Notes: a model not told the origin generated them from the letters alone. A stretch of 64,000 nt of DNA from Diplonema papillatum (GCA_030068145.1 JAPJBO010000382.1:62001-126000), one strand, 5' to 3'. Counted from the stretch's first letter, positions 51,988-63,696 are shown. Translations and numbers: made by a program.

Positions 51988-53887
51988 CCGTTGCCGTTAA
52001 AATGAGCACCACAAGCCTCCAAACCCCTCCCCCCTCGCGGAAGGCGGGGGCTGCGTTGACAACGCGCCGTGGTCGGGGCGCCGTGGACACGCTGTCACAG
52101 GTTCACTGAGGGAATCGATGCGCCACGAAAGTCGATATGTACCAGCCTTCAGGTGCGGTTGGTTGACAGAAGTAGAGTTTCGTAAAGGGTGACCTCGCCC
52201 ATGCTCGTTTCCCCGACTTCAGACAGTCACTCATTCCCTTGCGCGAGGAATGATAACCACAAGACGTGTCCTTCCTTGGCGAGCCCCTCCCCTCGTACGC
52301 CGCTAACCGTGGATTGTCCCGGACTCTTCGTGTGGTGGAACGCCGAAAGATCGCTTTGACGCCGCGGTGGGTGCCATCCGGCGGACAACTGGCGGACCCG
52401 ACAGCCACACTCTTTGACTTGCTTTGATGTTCTCGCTCCCTCTCTCTTGATGCTTTGAATCGGCCGCGTTGCTGTACCCGAACTATGCCGCGCTCGTTGC
52501 GCCTGCAAACAGAAGAATGGAAAACAAGCGAGACCACTAGAGTGCACTACTTGTGCAGTGAAGAAGATACATGTAGGGGCGGGCAGAATGGTGTCTCCAG
52601 ATGGTTTGCTTGTGTGTGAGCTTAAGTTTCATGACGTGATGAGTACTTTTGTGTTTCCGACGATCCCGCGTGGGCGCACAGACTGGTGTCGTTTGATGTT
52701 TGGTCTGTTTGTGAGGTTCAGCCTCGTGCTGAAGAAGAGCCAATCGCCTGTCAGGCAACCGACACGGTGACGATGACCTCGCAATAGAAATGCGGGAAGC
52801 TTGTGTAAGAGTAGGAGAACTACACGCGTAGCGTTGTGTTGCTATTTTACTAGTTGTCGACAGGGCTTATACGGGGGTTTCAAAAAATCCTGAGTTCCGG
52901 GGGTCTGGGTCATTTTTGCGCTGCAGCTATGCGTCATAAAAAAGCAAGTACTTTTGAGTAGTAATATGACTAGTCAGAACACTGTTTTTCGAATGACTAG
53001 TGCACCGTGTACGATGCGATGAAACCCCCTTCCTGCTGTGACGAAGCCATGTGATAAACCGGACTGACACCGCTGTCCTGTGTGCAGACACTCAGGTTCC
53101 GCGCTGATCAGTGGCCGACTTCATGTGTCGGCGCAGTCGGGACCAGTGCGGGGAACAAAAAGAAGCCATTTCAAACAACTTCCGCCGGGAGAGAGAACCT
53201 GCCTGTGAAAACAAGCTAGCAAATAACAATCATTCCACGAAAAAGTCTCATGAGAACTGCTGCACGTTTTCGCGAACACCGACGGACCTTTCGGCAACGG
53301 GCAGCAATGCGACCTCGGGGAAGTGCTGAGAGCCATCACCACAGCGCTTCTTCCCTAACCTCGCACACCAAGCTTGTCAACAACATCGCCCGGACGATGT
53401 AAAAAACGCTTTCATCGGCCTGCGACATACAACGACGACGACAACTACATGTGAAAACTGCAACCACAACAAACCTACCCCCCTGAAGACCACGACATAA
53501 CCTTTCTGTCAGCGAAGCCACCCGAAAAGAGCAATACTTGCTGTGGCGAATGCGGCATACAACATGCAGCCAGAGGCGACATACGTAGCGGTTTACGTTT
53601 TTACTTTTTCTCGAGACCGGAAGTGTTTTGAGTTCCGGTGTATCAGACCGCAAAACAGATTCCGTATAATACCCTGGTTGTCGACGACACAAGTGCAAGT
53701 GCCATGAAGGCAGGCGAGCAAATCTTGTGAAGCATTAAGTTCTTTGGAGTACATGAACCACATGCACGTGCATTGGGTACAGGTGCCATGATTGTTAAGC
53801 AGCGACTGCCGGAACTTGCCGTGACACCTGTAGTAGTGACACTTGTATGATGCAAAGTAAAGGGGAAGGTTGAAGGGGAAAGGGAAG

Positions 53888-54010
53888 AATGGAAAAACTA
53901 GAGACTTCCGTTCGCACAAAGCCAAATCCTGGGTACGTTTCATGGATGGCAATCAAATGATCAGTGGGTCTTAGTTGGGCGGGGAACCCACACGACAATG
54001 CATGTGGCCA
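53888..54010 (+). repeat. dispersed repeat family C, copy 2
   Basis: GGAAAAACTAGAG, CCAAATCCTGGG, AAATGATCAGTGGGTCTTAG and GGGCGGGGAACCCACA, in the same order as 36590-36715. Confidence 0.6.
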
Positions 54011-54175
54011 AAAATACATCCTTCTCCTACTGCGTGCACTGACTCCGTCTGCTTCGTGTTCGCCGTCGCATGATGTAGCAACCGCACTGCAGTACCGTCG
54101 CTGATACGAGTATACAGAGGTGCATGGTGGTGAATACCGCAAATCCAGGCGGCGGTTGATTGTGGCTGGAAATAT

Positions 54176-54396
54176 GAGCTCGTCACTTGCACAACCGCGG
54201 CTGATACAAAACTAATGATGATGATGACGGGAAGAGAGAGTTGTGTTCGTTGAACGCACACGGTGTTTTATATTTCTTTCGTTGAACGCAGTGCCTGATC
54301 GTTGTTTGACGTAAAGCTCGCTTCAGGACGCAGGTGAAAACGCCACGGTTTGCGGCGACGAGCTTCTCATTTCCTCCAACATTTCATGTTTGGTAA
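54176..54396 (+). repeat. dispersed repeat family A, copy 3
   Basis: GAGCTCGTCACTTGCACAAC to TTTCATGTTTGGTAAC. It carries an extra insertion of about 35 bases (near 54252-54285) in which GTTGAACGCA is repeated. Confidence 0.8.
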
Positions 54397-54599
54397 CAAA
54401 AAATTAGTATGGCGCTTTCTTTTGTTTGTGCGCACTAGCGGAACTCACCTGCTTTGGTAAGTTTCATGTTGTACGCTGCCAACTACTAATTTTTAGTACC
54501 AACAATGCATTGTTAACACAAAAAAAAAGGGAGGGATGTGTTACGGTGACGTTCATGTTTGGTAACAAAAAAAAGAGAGGGTTGTGTTAGGGTGACAAA

Positions 54600-55325
54600 G
54601 CAGGTTCAAGCAAATACACGTTTTTCTTTCTGTTCCGGAAATACAGCAAACCGGGCAGCGCAGCCTGTCTGTTCAACCTGTTGTCAACACCCTGTGACTT
54701 CGGTCAGATTTGGCTGTTGGCAATTATAGCGAGCAACACTTGCTTGAGAGGAGAGGGAGAGAGAGTGCACAAGGGAGGAACGGTTATGGGGTATGTACAC
54801 GCAGGATCCAACTGGTTGGCGGATCGTGTGCAGCGAATTGGGAGCGAAGCAACCCAGCGTTCTGATGACTCTGACAAAACTCACTCAAAGGATTGATTGA
54901 TTGTGTAGTGACGAAAGCGAGTTTGTGGAGCTCTTTGGTACAATTGACGCCCTTGTCGTCGTTGGCCCTTCCAACCAATATTCGCTCGAGGACTTGACTG
55001 ATTGTGTAGTGACGGAAAGAGGATTTGTGGAGCTCTTTCTCCGCCAAATTCGCTCGAGGGATTCACTGATTGTGTAGTGACGAAAAGCGGGTTTGTGGAG
55101 CATTTTCATGCAATCGATGACCGTTCCGTCATTCTGATATTCTTGACAAAACTCACTCAAAGGATTGACTGATTGTGTAGTGACGGAAAGCAATTTTATG
55201 GAGCTCTTTGACGCCCTTGTCGTCCTGATACTCCGCCAAATTCGCTCGAGGAATTGACTGATTGTGTAGTGACGAAAAGAAAGCGGGCTTGTCAACCCCT
55301 TCATGCAATCGATGACCAGGGCCAA
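54600..55325 (+). repeat. dispersed repeat family D, copy 2
   Basis: Collinear with 37372-38112. The right half has about five subrepeats with GACTGATTGTGTAGTGACG, each followed by a GAGCTCTTTG- or GAGCATTTTC-type string. Confidence 0.8.
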
Positions 55326-55721
55326 CTGCCCTCGGAGAATGAAACCTTGTTACCGGATTTCGAATTTTTTACCGGGTCTGCAGGGTAGGGCGTGGTCGCT
55401 ACGTTAGTGTTTAACTCTCATTGATTCTCAATGCAAGTGGCCTTGCCAAGGTTCGCTGGGGGTCGATGTACGACGGTCCAAGTGTAGTAGTACTACACTT
55501 CTACGGGCAATCTGGCTCAGAGTATCGGACGACCGATAACCCCTGAATGGGTTCAAACGCATCGACGACGGAACTTCAAGAAGTTCCTGTGATCCGGCGT
55601 GATTACGGTGGTACACCTTTGCCAAGTAGCGGTAGCTGGAACTACACTGGTGGCCACCCACACGGGCCACAGTCTGGCACAGAATAATTCGGCATTCGCC
55701 GGAAACCGTACACCGCGAGAG
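55326..55721. other. noncoding, with a perfect palindrome
   Basis: 55480-55500 is a perfect 21-base palindrome around a central G (arms AAGTGTAGTA). Otherwise nothing recognised. Confidence 0.6.
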
Positions 55722-55885
55722 TAGGAGAAAGTAGAAAGGGAAACTAGTGTTTTCGTTGACCGCACTACCCTGAGCCCAAATCCTGGACGTGGGTTCAGGT
55801 GGCAAATTTGGCAAATGATCATGATCAGAAGGTCCTACTTGGGCGGTTCAGTTTCCTCACACGTTTTGTTGCATGTGGCTAAAAG
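55722..55885 (+). repeat. dispersed repeat family C, copy 3
   Basis: Contains GCCCAAATCCTGGACG, AAATGATCATGATCAGAAGG, TTGGGCGGTTC and GCATGTGGCTAAAAG, matching 36590-36715. Confidence 0.6.
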
Positions 55886-55898
55886 ATTTTTGCAACAT

Positions 55899-56120
55899 GC
55901 TAGTGAGTCCGGCAAATTCTCGAAAGACGCTCGTGAATGGGCAAGGTTTTGGCAACCTGCTCGTGAATGGGCAAAATGTTTGGCCATGCTCGTGAACGGG
56001 CAAAAGGTTAGGGGGCTATGCTCGTGAATGGACACAAACTTTAATGTGCTCGTGAATGGGCAAAAAGTTTGAAACATGCTCGTGAATGGGCAAAAAGTTA
56101 AAGATTGCTCGTCAATGGGA
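55899..56120 (+). repeat. degenerate GCTCGTGAATGGGCAAAA array
   Basis: About seven units of 26-37 bases, each with GCTCGTGAATGGGCAAA or a near variant. Spacers between the conserved parts vary. Confidence 0.85.
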
Positions 56121-56410
56121 ATTGACCCCTTCGCGTGTATCCTGTAATGTGCGGAAAAGCCACCAACCGTCCGTCCTCAGTGTGACCACCCCTACATTAT
56201 TTTACGCGCCGGCATCAGCGAGCCGCCTCGGGCAGCCACCAGCGCACTGCTCAGGGTCGCCAAGATCTTCGCCATCTTCTCCGTTCGCGTGGGGAGTGAG
56301 ACAGTGTGATGGACCTTTCTTCGGAGGGGCTCACGCACTCAAAGATCGACTTATACACACTGCGGTCGCAGAGCGCTACCTTTCGTACTGGGGGTCCTGG
56401 CGCACGTCTT

Positions 56411-57222
56411 AGGCCCCGCAGCGCCACCATACGTGTTCGAGTGTTTCTTCTTCACCGCTCGCGCACTGAAGGCATAGCGCGGTACCCTCGTCGTTGCTCC
56501 ACAGCGCGGTGAGTGACCTCGTCGGCATTTAACCGGCGACAACCCCCGCGACGTCCCTCGCAACGTCAAATGCTGCTCGCGGACGCCGTCCAGAGCCTGT
56601 TGGTCCTCCGATGGTCCACTCCTGCAGACATGCCGCCGAAATCCAGACGTCGCTCATCCCACTCCTTCCACCGCTAGGTCTCTCACTGGGTGCTTGAGCG
56701 CGCCGTTCTCAAGCTCCAGAAGCCCAAGTATCGTCCCATTTCCGGCTGCCACCATCGCTATCCGTATTCGGCCGCGATCCCCACGCCGTAGAGGCACACC
56801 TCATCTCCGTACCCTTTCCCGATATGGGCAACACGCTCCCTCAGGCGTACCCTCTTCCGACACATTTTCACGCGCAGCAGTATGGAGGCGAACGGCAGGG
56901 CTACGTGGGGGTCTAGCAGATGCGCTTTGTTGAACACCCCGAGCACCACCTCCTGCGACCTCCCGAGCCGCGTGGTACCCCATACACAGGCCCCGCACGC
57001 CGCAAAACGGTTCATCCCTCTCACCGTCGGCACCGCGAACGGCGTACCGTGAACAGCCGCTGGCACCATCGACATCGACGCCAGCTCTGACTTCTGCCGC
57101 AAGGACACGCAGGGGAAGGCGGCCAGACGCTCCACCCCCTCGCGCGGTCGAACCCTGCATCCGATACTTTCCGCGCCCGACTGGTGCTCACGCGGCCCGA
57201 GCTCGCTCACTGTCCCGAGGGT
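56411..57222 (-). pseudogene. non-LTR retrotransposon pol remnant (C-terminal part)
   Basis: The frame at 56758-57237 reads FAACGACVWGTTRLGRSQEV, then NKAHLLDPHVALPF, in the style of the region after the reverse transcriptase core of LINE pol proteins. Further along the minus strand, in another frame, is LTALWSNDEGTALCLQC, then EHVWWRC. This is a Cys-x2-Cys, nine residues, His-x4-Cys knuckle of the type found at the C-terminus of many LINE and R2-like pols (56411-56475). Stops and frame changes separate the parts and no catalytic YxDD box is present. It abuts the gene 4 fragment at about 57223. Confidence 0.55.
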
Positions 57223-57225
57223 CCG

Positions 57226-57360
57226 CATGGACTGCACTCAGCTATACGAGCAGCAGAGCAAGAAGTGGGCCGGGCGAAGACAAGCTGCACAGTCGCATCA
57301 CCCCCTTGAACAACCTAGACTCCTGTCCCCAGTCTTATTTTAGTTTCGAAAGGCAGTTTT
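57226..57360 (-). pseudogene. fragment copy of the gene 4 5' end
   Basis: Minus-strand ATG at 57296-57298 begins MRLCSLSSPGPLLALLLV, the gene 4 signal peptide, with a three-base deletion, then an in-frame TAG, then LSAVHA. Similarity ends abruptly at about 57225, where retrotransposon sequence begins. Upstream similarity to the gene 4 leader continues to about 57360. Only about 25 codons are kept. Confidence 0.85.
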
Positions 57361-58197
57361 AGCTGTTCCCCTGGGAATCATTTTGGGTGATTTTGGGTGG
57401 GTGAGCATCCACCAGGGGCGAAACTTGAATTGTGGGATTCTACCTGATTCGCAGTCAGGCCTCGATCAGCTCGGTTGTGCTTGCTTGAACAGTTTGCCGT
57501 TTGGATGCAGGCAACTGCCCCTTCGTACCACCGACACCTTCTGGGTGCTTCCAGGTAACGTCAATCGGGGGTTTGAAACATGATGCTTAATATCTGAAGT
57601 CCGTACCCGCACCCACGCGGCGTTGACAGTGGCTGGTCTTTGAAAGGGCTGCCTTGTTGTTGATCAAAACTCGCGACTGCTTGCATGAACAGTTTCAGAG
57701 CGCAATGGATGCGTAGAGACCTGAGCTTCGTTCTCGTCTGGTGCGCGGGGCGACGAAGTTGCTTGAAAGATCCTCCCTCTCTCGTCCCGAGATCTTGTTT
57801 GAGCGCATCAGCGGAACATACCCCGCGTTGGTAGGTTTCATGCAATACTGATCTTGTTCTTTCTCGCTTTTCCCGGTCAAGGCCATTTTCACCAAAGGCC
57901 GTTGCAGGTGCTATCTGCGCCCAAACTTCCACCCACCCGCCCGGAACATCCATCAGAGAAGCGGAGTCAGGCGCGGAAGGGCCAGAGCCGGGTGATGGAG
58001 CCGTTCTGGAGAGAATGGCGGCCTTCTCGACGGAAGCGCGGGACGCGGTGTTGGATGGGCTGCATGCTGCGCCCACCTGAAGGAAGGTTTCTGTGAGCTG
58101 AAAGGGGTGAGCCGTGGCCGACGTCAGCGCCGATGCTGGAAGCCTTCGGTGCCACGAAGCCATGCGGTCACCAACCGTGGGAAGAGCCACATCGCGC
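57361..58197. other. unassigned region before the 29-bp minisatellite
   Basis: A minus-strand frame of 212 codons (57561-58199) has fairly ordinary composition but no recognised motif, and its ATG lies in the first minisatellite unit. It may be a remnant or chance and is not called as a gene. Confidence 0.4.
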
Positions 58198-60631
58198 ATG
58201 TCCGCTCACAGCGCCCTCAACTTGATGTCCGCTCACACAGCGCCCTCAACTTTATGTCCGCTCACACAGCGCCCTCAACTTTATGTCCGCTCACACAGCG
58301 CCCTCAACTTGATGTCCGCTCACACAGCGCCCTCAACTTTATGTCCGCTCACACAGCGCCCTCAACTTTATGTCCGCTCACACAGCGCCCTCAACTTTAT
58401 GTCCGCTCACACAGCGCCCTCAACTTTATGTCCGCTCACACAGCGCCCTCAACTTTATGTCCGCTCACACAGCGCCCTCAACTTTATGTCCGCTCACACA
58501 GCGCCCTCAACTTTATGTCCGCTCACACAGCGCCCTCAACTTTATGTCCGCTCACACAGCGCCCTCAACTTTATGTCCGCTCACACAGCGCCCTCAACTT
58601 TATGTCCGCTCACACAGCGCCCTCAACTTTATGTCCGCTCACACAGCGCCCTCAACTTTATGTCCGCTCACACAGCGCCCTCAACTTTATGTCCGCTCAC
58701 ACAGCGCCCTCAACTTTATGTCCGCTCACACAGCGCCCTCAACTTTATGTCCGCTCACACAGCGCCCTCAACTTTATGTCCGCTCACACAGCGCCCTCAA
58801 CTTTATGTCCGCTCACACAGCGCCCTCAACTTTATGTCCGCTCACACAGCGCCCTCAACTTTATGTCCGCTCACACAGCGCCCTCAACTTTATGTCCGCT
58901 CACACAGCGCCCTCAACTTGATGTCCGCTCACACAGCGCCCTCAACTTTATGTCCGCTCACACAGCGCCCTCAACTTTATGTCCGCTCACACAGCGCCCT
59001 CAACTTTATGTCCGCTCACACAGCGCCCTCAACTTTATGTCCGCTCACACAGCGCCCTCAACTTTATGTCCGCTCACACAGCGCCCTCAACTTTATGTCC
59101 GCTCACACAGCGCCCTCAACTTTATGTCCGCTCACACAGCGCCCTCAACTTTATGTCCGCTCACACAGCGCCCTCAACTTTATGTCCGCTCACACAGCGC
59201 CCTCAACTTTATGTCCGCTCACACAGCGCCCTCAACTTTATGTCCGCTCACACAGCGCCCTCAACTTTATGTCCGCTCACACAGCGCCCTCAACTTTATG
59301 TCCGCTCACACAGCGCCCTCAACTTTATGTCCGCTCACACAGCGCCCTCAACTTTATGTCCGCTCACACAGCGCCCTCAACTTTATGTCCGCTCACACAG
59401 CGCCCTCAACTTTATGTCCGCTCACACAGCGCCCTCAACTTTATGTCCGCTCACACAGCGCCCTCAACTTTATGTCCGCTCACACAGCGCCCTCAACTTT
59501 ATGTCCGCTCACACAGCGCCCTCAACTTGATGTCCGCTCACACAGCGCCCTCAACTTGATGTCCGCTCACACAGCGCCCTCAACTTTATGTCCGCTCACA
59601 CAGCGCCCTCAACTTTATGTCCGCTCACACAGCGCCCTCAACTTTATGTCCGCTCACACAGCGCCCTCAACTTTATGTCCGCTCACACAGCGCCCTCAAC
59701 TTTATGTCCGCTCACACAGCGCCCTCAACTTTATGTCCGCTCACACAGCGCCCTCAACTTTATGTCCGCTCACACAGCGCCCTCAACTTTATGTCCGCTC
59801 ACACAGCGCCCTCAACTTTATGTCCGCTCACACAGCGCCCTCAACTTTATGTCCGCTCACACAGCGCCCTCAACTTTATGTCCGCTCACACAGCGCCCTC
59901 AACTTTATGTCCGCTCACACAGCGCCCTCAACTTTATGTCCGCTCACACAGCGCCCTCAACTTTATGTCCGCTCACACAGCGCCCTCAACTTTATGTCCG
60001 CTCACACAGCGCCCTCAACTTTATGTCCGCTCACACAGCGCCCTCAACTTTATGTCCGCTCACACAGCGCCCTCAACTTTATGTCCGCTCACACAGCGCC
60101 CTCAACTTTATGTCCGCTCACACAGCGCCCTCAACTTTATGTCCGCTCACACAGCGCCCTCAACTTTATGTCCGCTCACACAGCGCCCTCAACTTTATGT
60201 CCGCTCACACAGCGCCCTCAACTTTATGTCCGCTCACACAGCGCCCTCAACTTTATGTCCGCTCACACAGCGCCCTCAACTTTATGTCCGCTCACACAGC
60301 GCCCTCAACTTTATGTCCGCTCACACAGCGCCCTCAACTTTATGTCCGCTCACACAGCGCCCTCAACTTTATGTCCGCTCACACAGCGCCCTCAACTTTA
60401 TGTCCGCTCACACAGCGCCCTCAACTTTATGTCCGCTCACACAGCGCCCTCAACTTTATGTCCGCTCACACAGCGCCCTCAACTTTATGTCCGCTCACAC
60501 AGCGCCCTCAACTTTATGTCCGCTCACACAGCGCCCTCAACTTTATGTCCGCTCACACAGCGCCCTCAACTTTATGTCCGCTCACACAGCGCCCTCAACT
60601 TTATGTCCGCTCACACAGCGCCCTCAACTTT
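58198..60631 (+). repeat. 29-bp minisatellite (84 copies) with 609-bp higher-order period
   Basis: The unit begins ATGTCCGCTCACACAG and ends CCCTCAACTTT; the first copy lacks two bases. The total of 2434 bases equals 27 plus 83 x 29. Copies are almost identical. A T-to-G variant at the last base of the unit occurs at 58224, 58311, 58920, 59529 and 59558; 58311, 58920 and 59529 are exactly 609 bases (21 units) apart. As 29 is not a multiple of three, all three plus frames are largely open and give the same 29-residue peptide period, so a plus frame of 898 codons here is a by-product. Confidence 0.97.
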
Positions 60632-61888
60632 GAAGGGTTGCCCGCGGCGGATCAGGAGTTCGACGGTTCCTTTTTCGGCTCACAGCCGTATGCGCAGCAC
60701 GGCCACGTGCAAGACAAATGGACGAACAAAAATCGACAAGCAAAGGCGGACTGTTCTATTCGGTTGCAACGACGGGCGGTGTGTACAAATAGCAGGGACG
60801 TAAACAGTGCAAGCCGATGACTTGCGCCTTTCCCCAGAACCGTTTTTTCTTATTTATTTTTCCTCTCCAACGACAGCACCCGGTTATATTCTTTCGGCAG
60901 GGTTTTTCTGAGGACGTTGTTTGGTATTATGATTATTAAGGAGACTTTCTTTCTTTCTTTTTTGATTGGTCCATACATCGGCCCCTGCAGGCATGATCAA
61001 CTCATACGCAGCTGCTGGGGGATGGTACGAATTTGACAGATTGAAGTTTGTCAATTGCAAGCATGTTCAGACGGACTTATGTCAGAGCAGAGCTACTGAA
61101 AGATTGTCAGAACTTGTTAGGATTGACTTGTTTGAACAGCTTTTGGATTGTAAGGCCGTGATTTGAGTTGCTTGTACGGGTTGGTAAAGTGGATTGACAA
61201 ACACCCAGGGGCTCGCGTCGGATGGGCGCAACAAGGTAGTCCTGCGGCAAGCTACGAACACACAATCGCACGCCGCGTGGCTTTATTTATGCGCACAGCC
61301 GTTTTGTTTGTGCATACGTGTGCAAACCCTGTTTTGAGTGATTTAGCACAGCACGCTGCCATCCGACACTTTTTGATACATACAAGCAAGCTTGTTTAAT
61401 CTCCCGCGAATGAAAAGCCGGCCTTTTATGACACCAAGAATCATTTTCGCCCAAGAAAGACCGGCTAGCCGGCCCTTTTTGGGCAAATACAGACCGGCTG
61501 GTGCAGGGGGGTCGTGGTAGTGCAGTGGGCTAATGGCAAAGACAGTTCAACAGGAAAGAGGGACTCTCGTGAACAAATTGCCTAGTTGCTCCTGCCCGGC
61601 ATTCATTACCAGGCGCACGATGGTCAGCATTTTGTTACCGGACTAGCGGTTGGCTGTTACGGTGGTTCCGGTTGAGCGGGTGGCTGTTCTGCTGATTCCG
61701 GTTGTGCTTAAGGCTGCTGTTCTCGCGGGCCGGCGGATTCCCCTGGAGTGTCGAGGAGGCGGAAGAACTTTCCGGAGAAAGAATATGCCCAGGAGCCATT
61801 TAGAAAAAAGACCGGGCCATCGGCCTTAGCGGGAACACTGGCCCTTACCATAAAGAAACTGCTTGTTACTGTAACAATAGTTGAATGA
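60632..61888. other. noncoding, nothing recognised
   Basis: Contains a (CTTT)n tract at about 60948-60962, GACCGGCT-type short inverted strings at about 61457-61503, and a stretch at about 61280-61365 resembling family F (TTTGTTTGTGCATACGTG, CACGCTGCCATC). Frames are short. Confidence 0.55.
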
Positions 61889-63696
61889 TAACCATACATG
61901 TAACCCCCCCATCGGGGGAAATCGGGTCCGATTTTTGAAAATCGTGGAAATCGGGGGGCTTGGAAATAACTATTTATTCCGAGGACTAAAAAAAGCCTTG
62001 TCTCGAGGAGGGGCTTCTTGTCCCGAGGAAGTTTTCTTTGCCCCCCGAACTGCTTACCCTGCGAGATGCGTCTGTCAGCGGTTTTTGCCGCTCGAAGCAA
62101 GTGGCCGAAATTCTGGAAGGGAAGAAGAAGAAAAGTCCTCTGATCGAAAGAGGGGTTGCAGAAGACGAGATCCACCCCGAATAACCTTCAGGGGATAATC
62201 GACTGCTTGGGTACCGAAGAGGTTCCCGCAACATTACGACAACGCGATACACTTCCCTACTCTACCGTCTTGCCAACCACGTTGTAGATCGCTGACGGGC
62301 AATCACCACATCTGTGCTGCATCAAATTTGGTTCGCGAACATGCACAGAAGAAGCGTGCAGGCAGTTAATTCAGTACACCGAACATACTCGAAGAGAATT
62401 TAAGACGCCGCCGGTTGAAGCCGGAGATCGTCGCAATGCGCGCGGCACTGATGGTGAACGGCAATGTCGCAGGTGAGATTCGCGAGAAGATGGTTGAGTG
62501 CCATGAGACATCTTCAGAGGAGTCGGCTTGGATGAGTAGGTGTCATGGCCCGTGAGAAACAGCCGGAGAAAATTATTCTTTCAAAACACGTCGAAATAGT
62601 AATTTAATGCGATGTATGCACTTGTTTTCCCCATCGCTTTACTTGCAGACAGGTAGAACCCAACTATAAATTCCCCCGATTTCCCCCCGATTTCCTCCGC
62701 TTTCCTTAGAGAGTTTCCCCCGATTCCCCCCGATTTGACCCCCGATTTTGACCCCCGACAAATTGGTCGGGGGTTACACGTAGGATATACGGGGGATTTC
62801 ACCCGTGACCCCCCGTGACACGCCGTTGGGGGTTTCGCCACCCTTTAGCAAGAAGTCTTCACGAACAAACGGCGTCAAGAAGATGCGGTCGATACGCTGC
62901 CGATGAAACGAGGAAGATAGGCATGAACGTGGTGGCTGCGCTCTTGCGGAGACAGCGCTGTTGGCGCGTCGAGGCGTAGACTCAGCTGACGAAGTGGAAC
63001 CTTCACCTTCCCAAACAAAGTGCAAATGAGACGGGAGGTAGCATCAGATTGAGCAAGGAGCCTTGAAGGACAGACAGACACAGAAGCCAAGTCGGAAACT
63101 AGTCCACCCACACGTTGCAATCCACGACTGTTTCGACAGTTGTTGTTTTTGGATTAGAAAGCAAAGGATGTGCGACGAGAATCTGCATCGCCGGCTTCGC
63201 GGTTACCTCTTCGCACGACCGCCCTCCCTTGTCGTCTCATCGGACCGTGGTCCCGCCTTCAATCGTGTCGAGGTACTGGGTTCCTTCCGAATAGAATCAT
63301 TTTCATAGGAAGAGATCTCTCGCGCTGCATGTCGAGTCAAAGGGAGGAAGGATGCGGGTCAAAGCGAGGCGCACCTTCGGCCATCGGAGAACAGCCGAGT
63401 ACCTAGAATGGGCCAACACCACATTGGACACGCAATTATGTTGCCTAAGCATACATACGTGCTTGCACAGCTCTCTTCCACAGCAACAACTTTGCCGCGC
63501 AGAAATGAACACATCAGGCATCTGAAACGCTGCAACCTCGAACCCCCGTTTGCCCCTGTGCCCACCCCGTCGTAGGCTTTTGCAACAGGATTTTGTGGTG
63601 GAAATCCCCCGCCCCCGGTTTTCCCTCGTCGGGGGCTGAGCTCGGAACCCCCGTCGTTTTTGCAATCCCCCGTCGGGGGGGTAACATGTATGGTTA
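61889..63696 (+). mobile_element. 1.8-kb inverted-repeat element with hAT-like remnant
   Basis: The left end TAACCATACATGTAACCCCC (61889-61908) is matched by the inverted right end at 63677-63696 (reverse complement TAACCATACATGTTACCCCC), 19 of 20 bases. CCCCCGATTT-type strings recur just inside both ends and around 62680-62775, where a further GGGGGTTACACGTAGG end-like copy occurs, so elements may be nested. A hAT-type transposase tail lies inside at 62370-62555. Flanks show no clear target duplication; the right end is followed by a TTAA overlap. Confidence 0.6.
62370..62555 (+). pseudogene. hAT-type transposase C-terminal remnant
   Basis: The frame FSTPNILEENLRRRRLKPEI resembles the hAT dimerisation region, whose usual form has FS, a short gap, then a run of basic residues and RLKPE. 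It runs on for about 60 codons to a TGA at 62553-62555. A stop lies directly upstream and no DDE part was found in other frames, so this is a small decayed piece. Confidence 0.45.

Larger units (their letters stand above)
51988..54599. other. noncoding region with dispersed repeat fragments
   Basis: Holds family C at 53888-54010, family A at 54176-54396 and family F at 54411-54520. A minus-strand frame of 144 codons (52103-52537) has low-complexity Arg/Ser content and no recognised domain. No gene is called. Confidence 0.55.

Noticed and set aside
51568-52109. Frames with the MLLAQCPHNAVGP repeat
   Set aside because: Products of the 25-bp minisatellite, seen in several frames on both strands.
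57561-58199. Minus-strand frame of 212 codons
   Set aside because: No recognised motif; its ATG lies in the minisatellite. Left as unassigned.
58198-60631. CRISPR array
   Set aside because: Units are directly adjacent with no unique spacers, and the genome is eukaryotic.
58107-60803. Plus-strand frame of 898 codons through the 29-bp minisatellite
   Set aside because: All three plus frames are largely open because the unit has no stop in any of them. No non-repeat protein-like sequence of useful length adjoins it.
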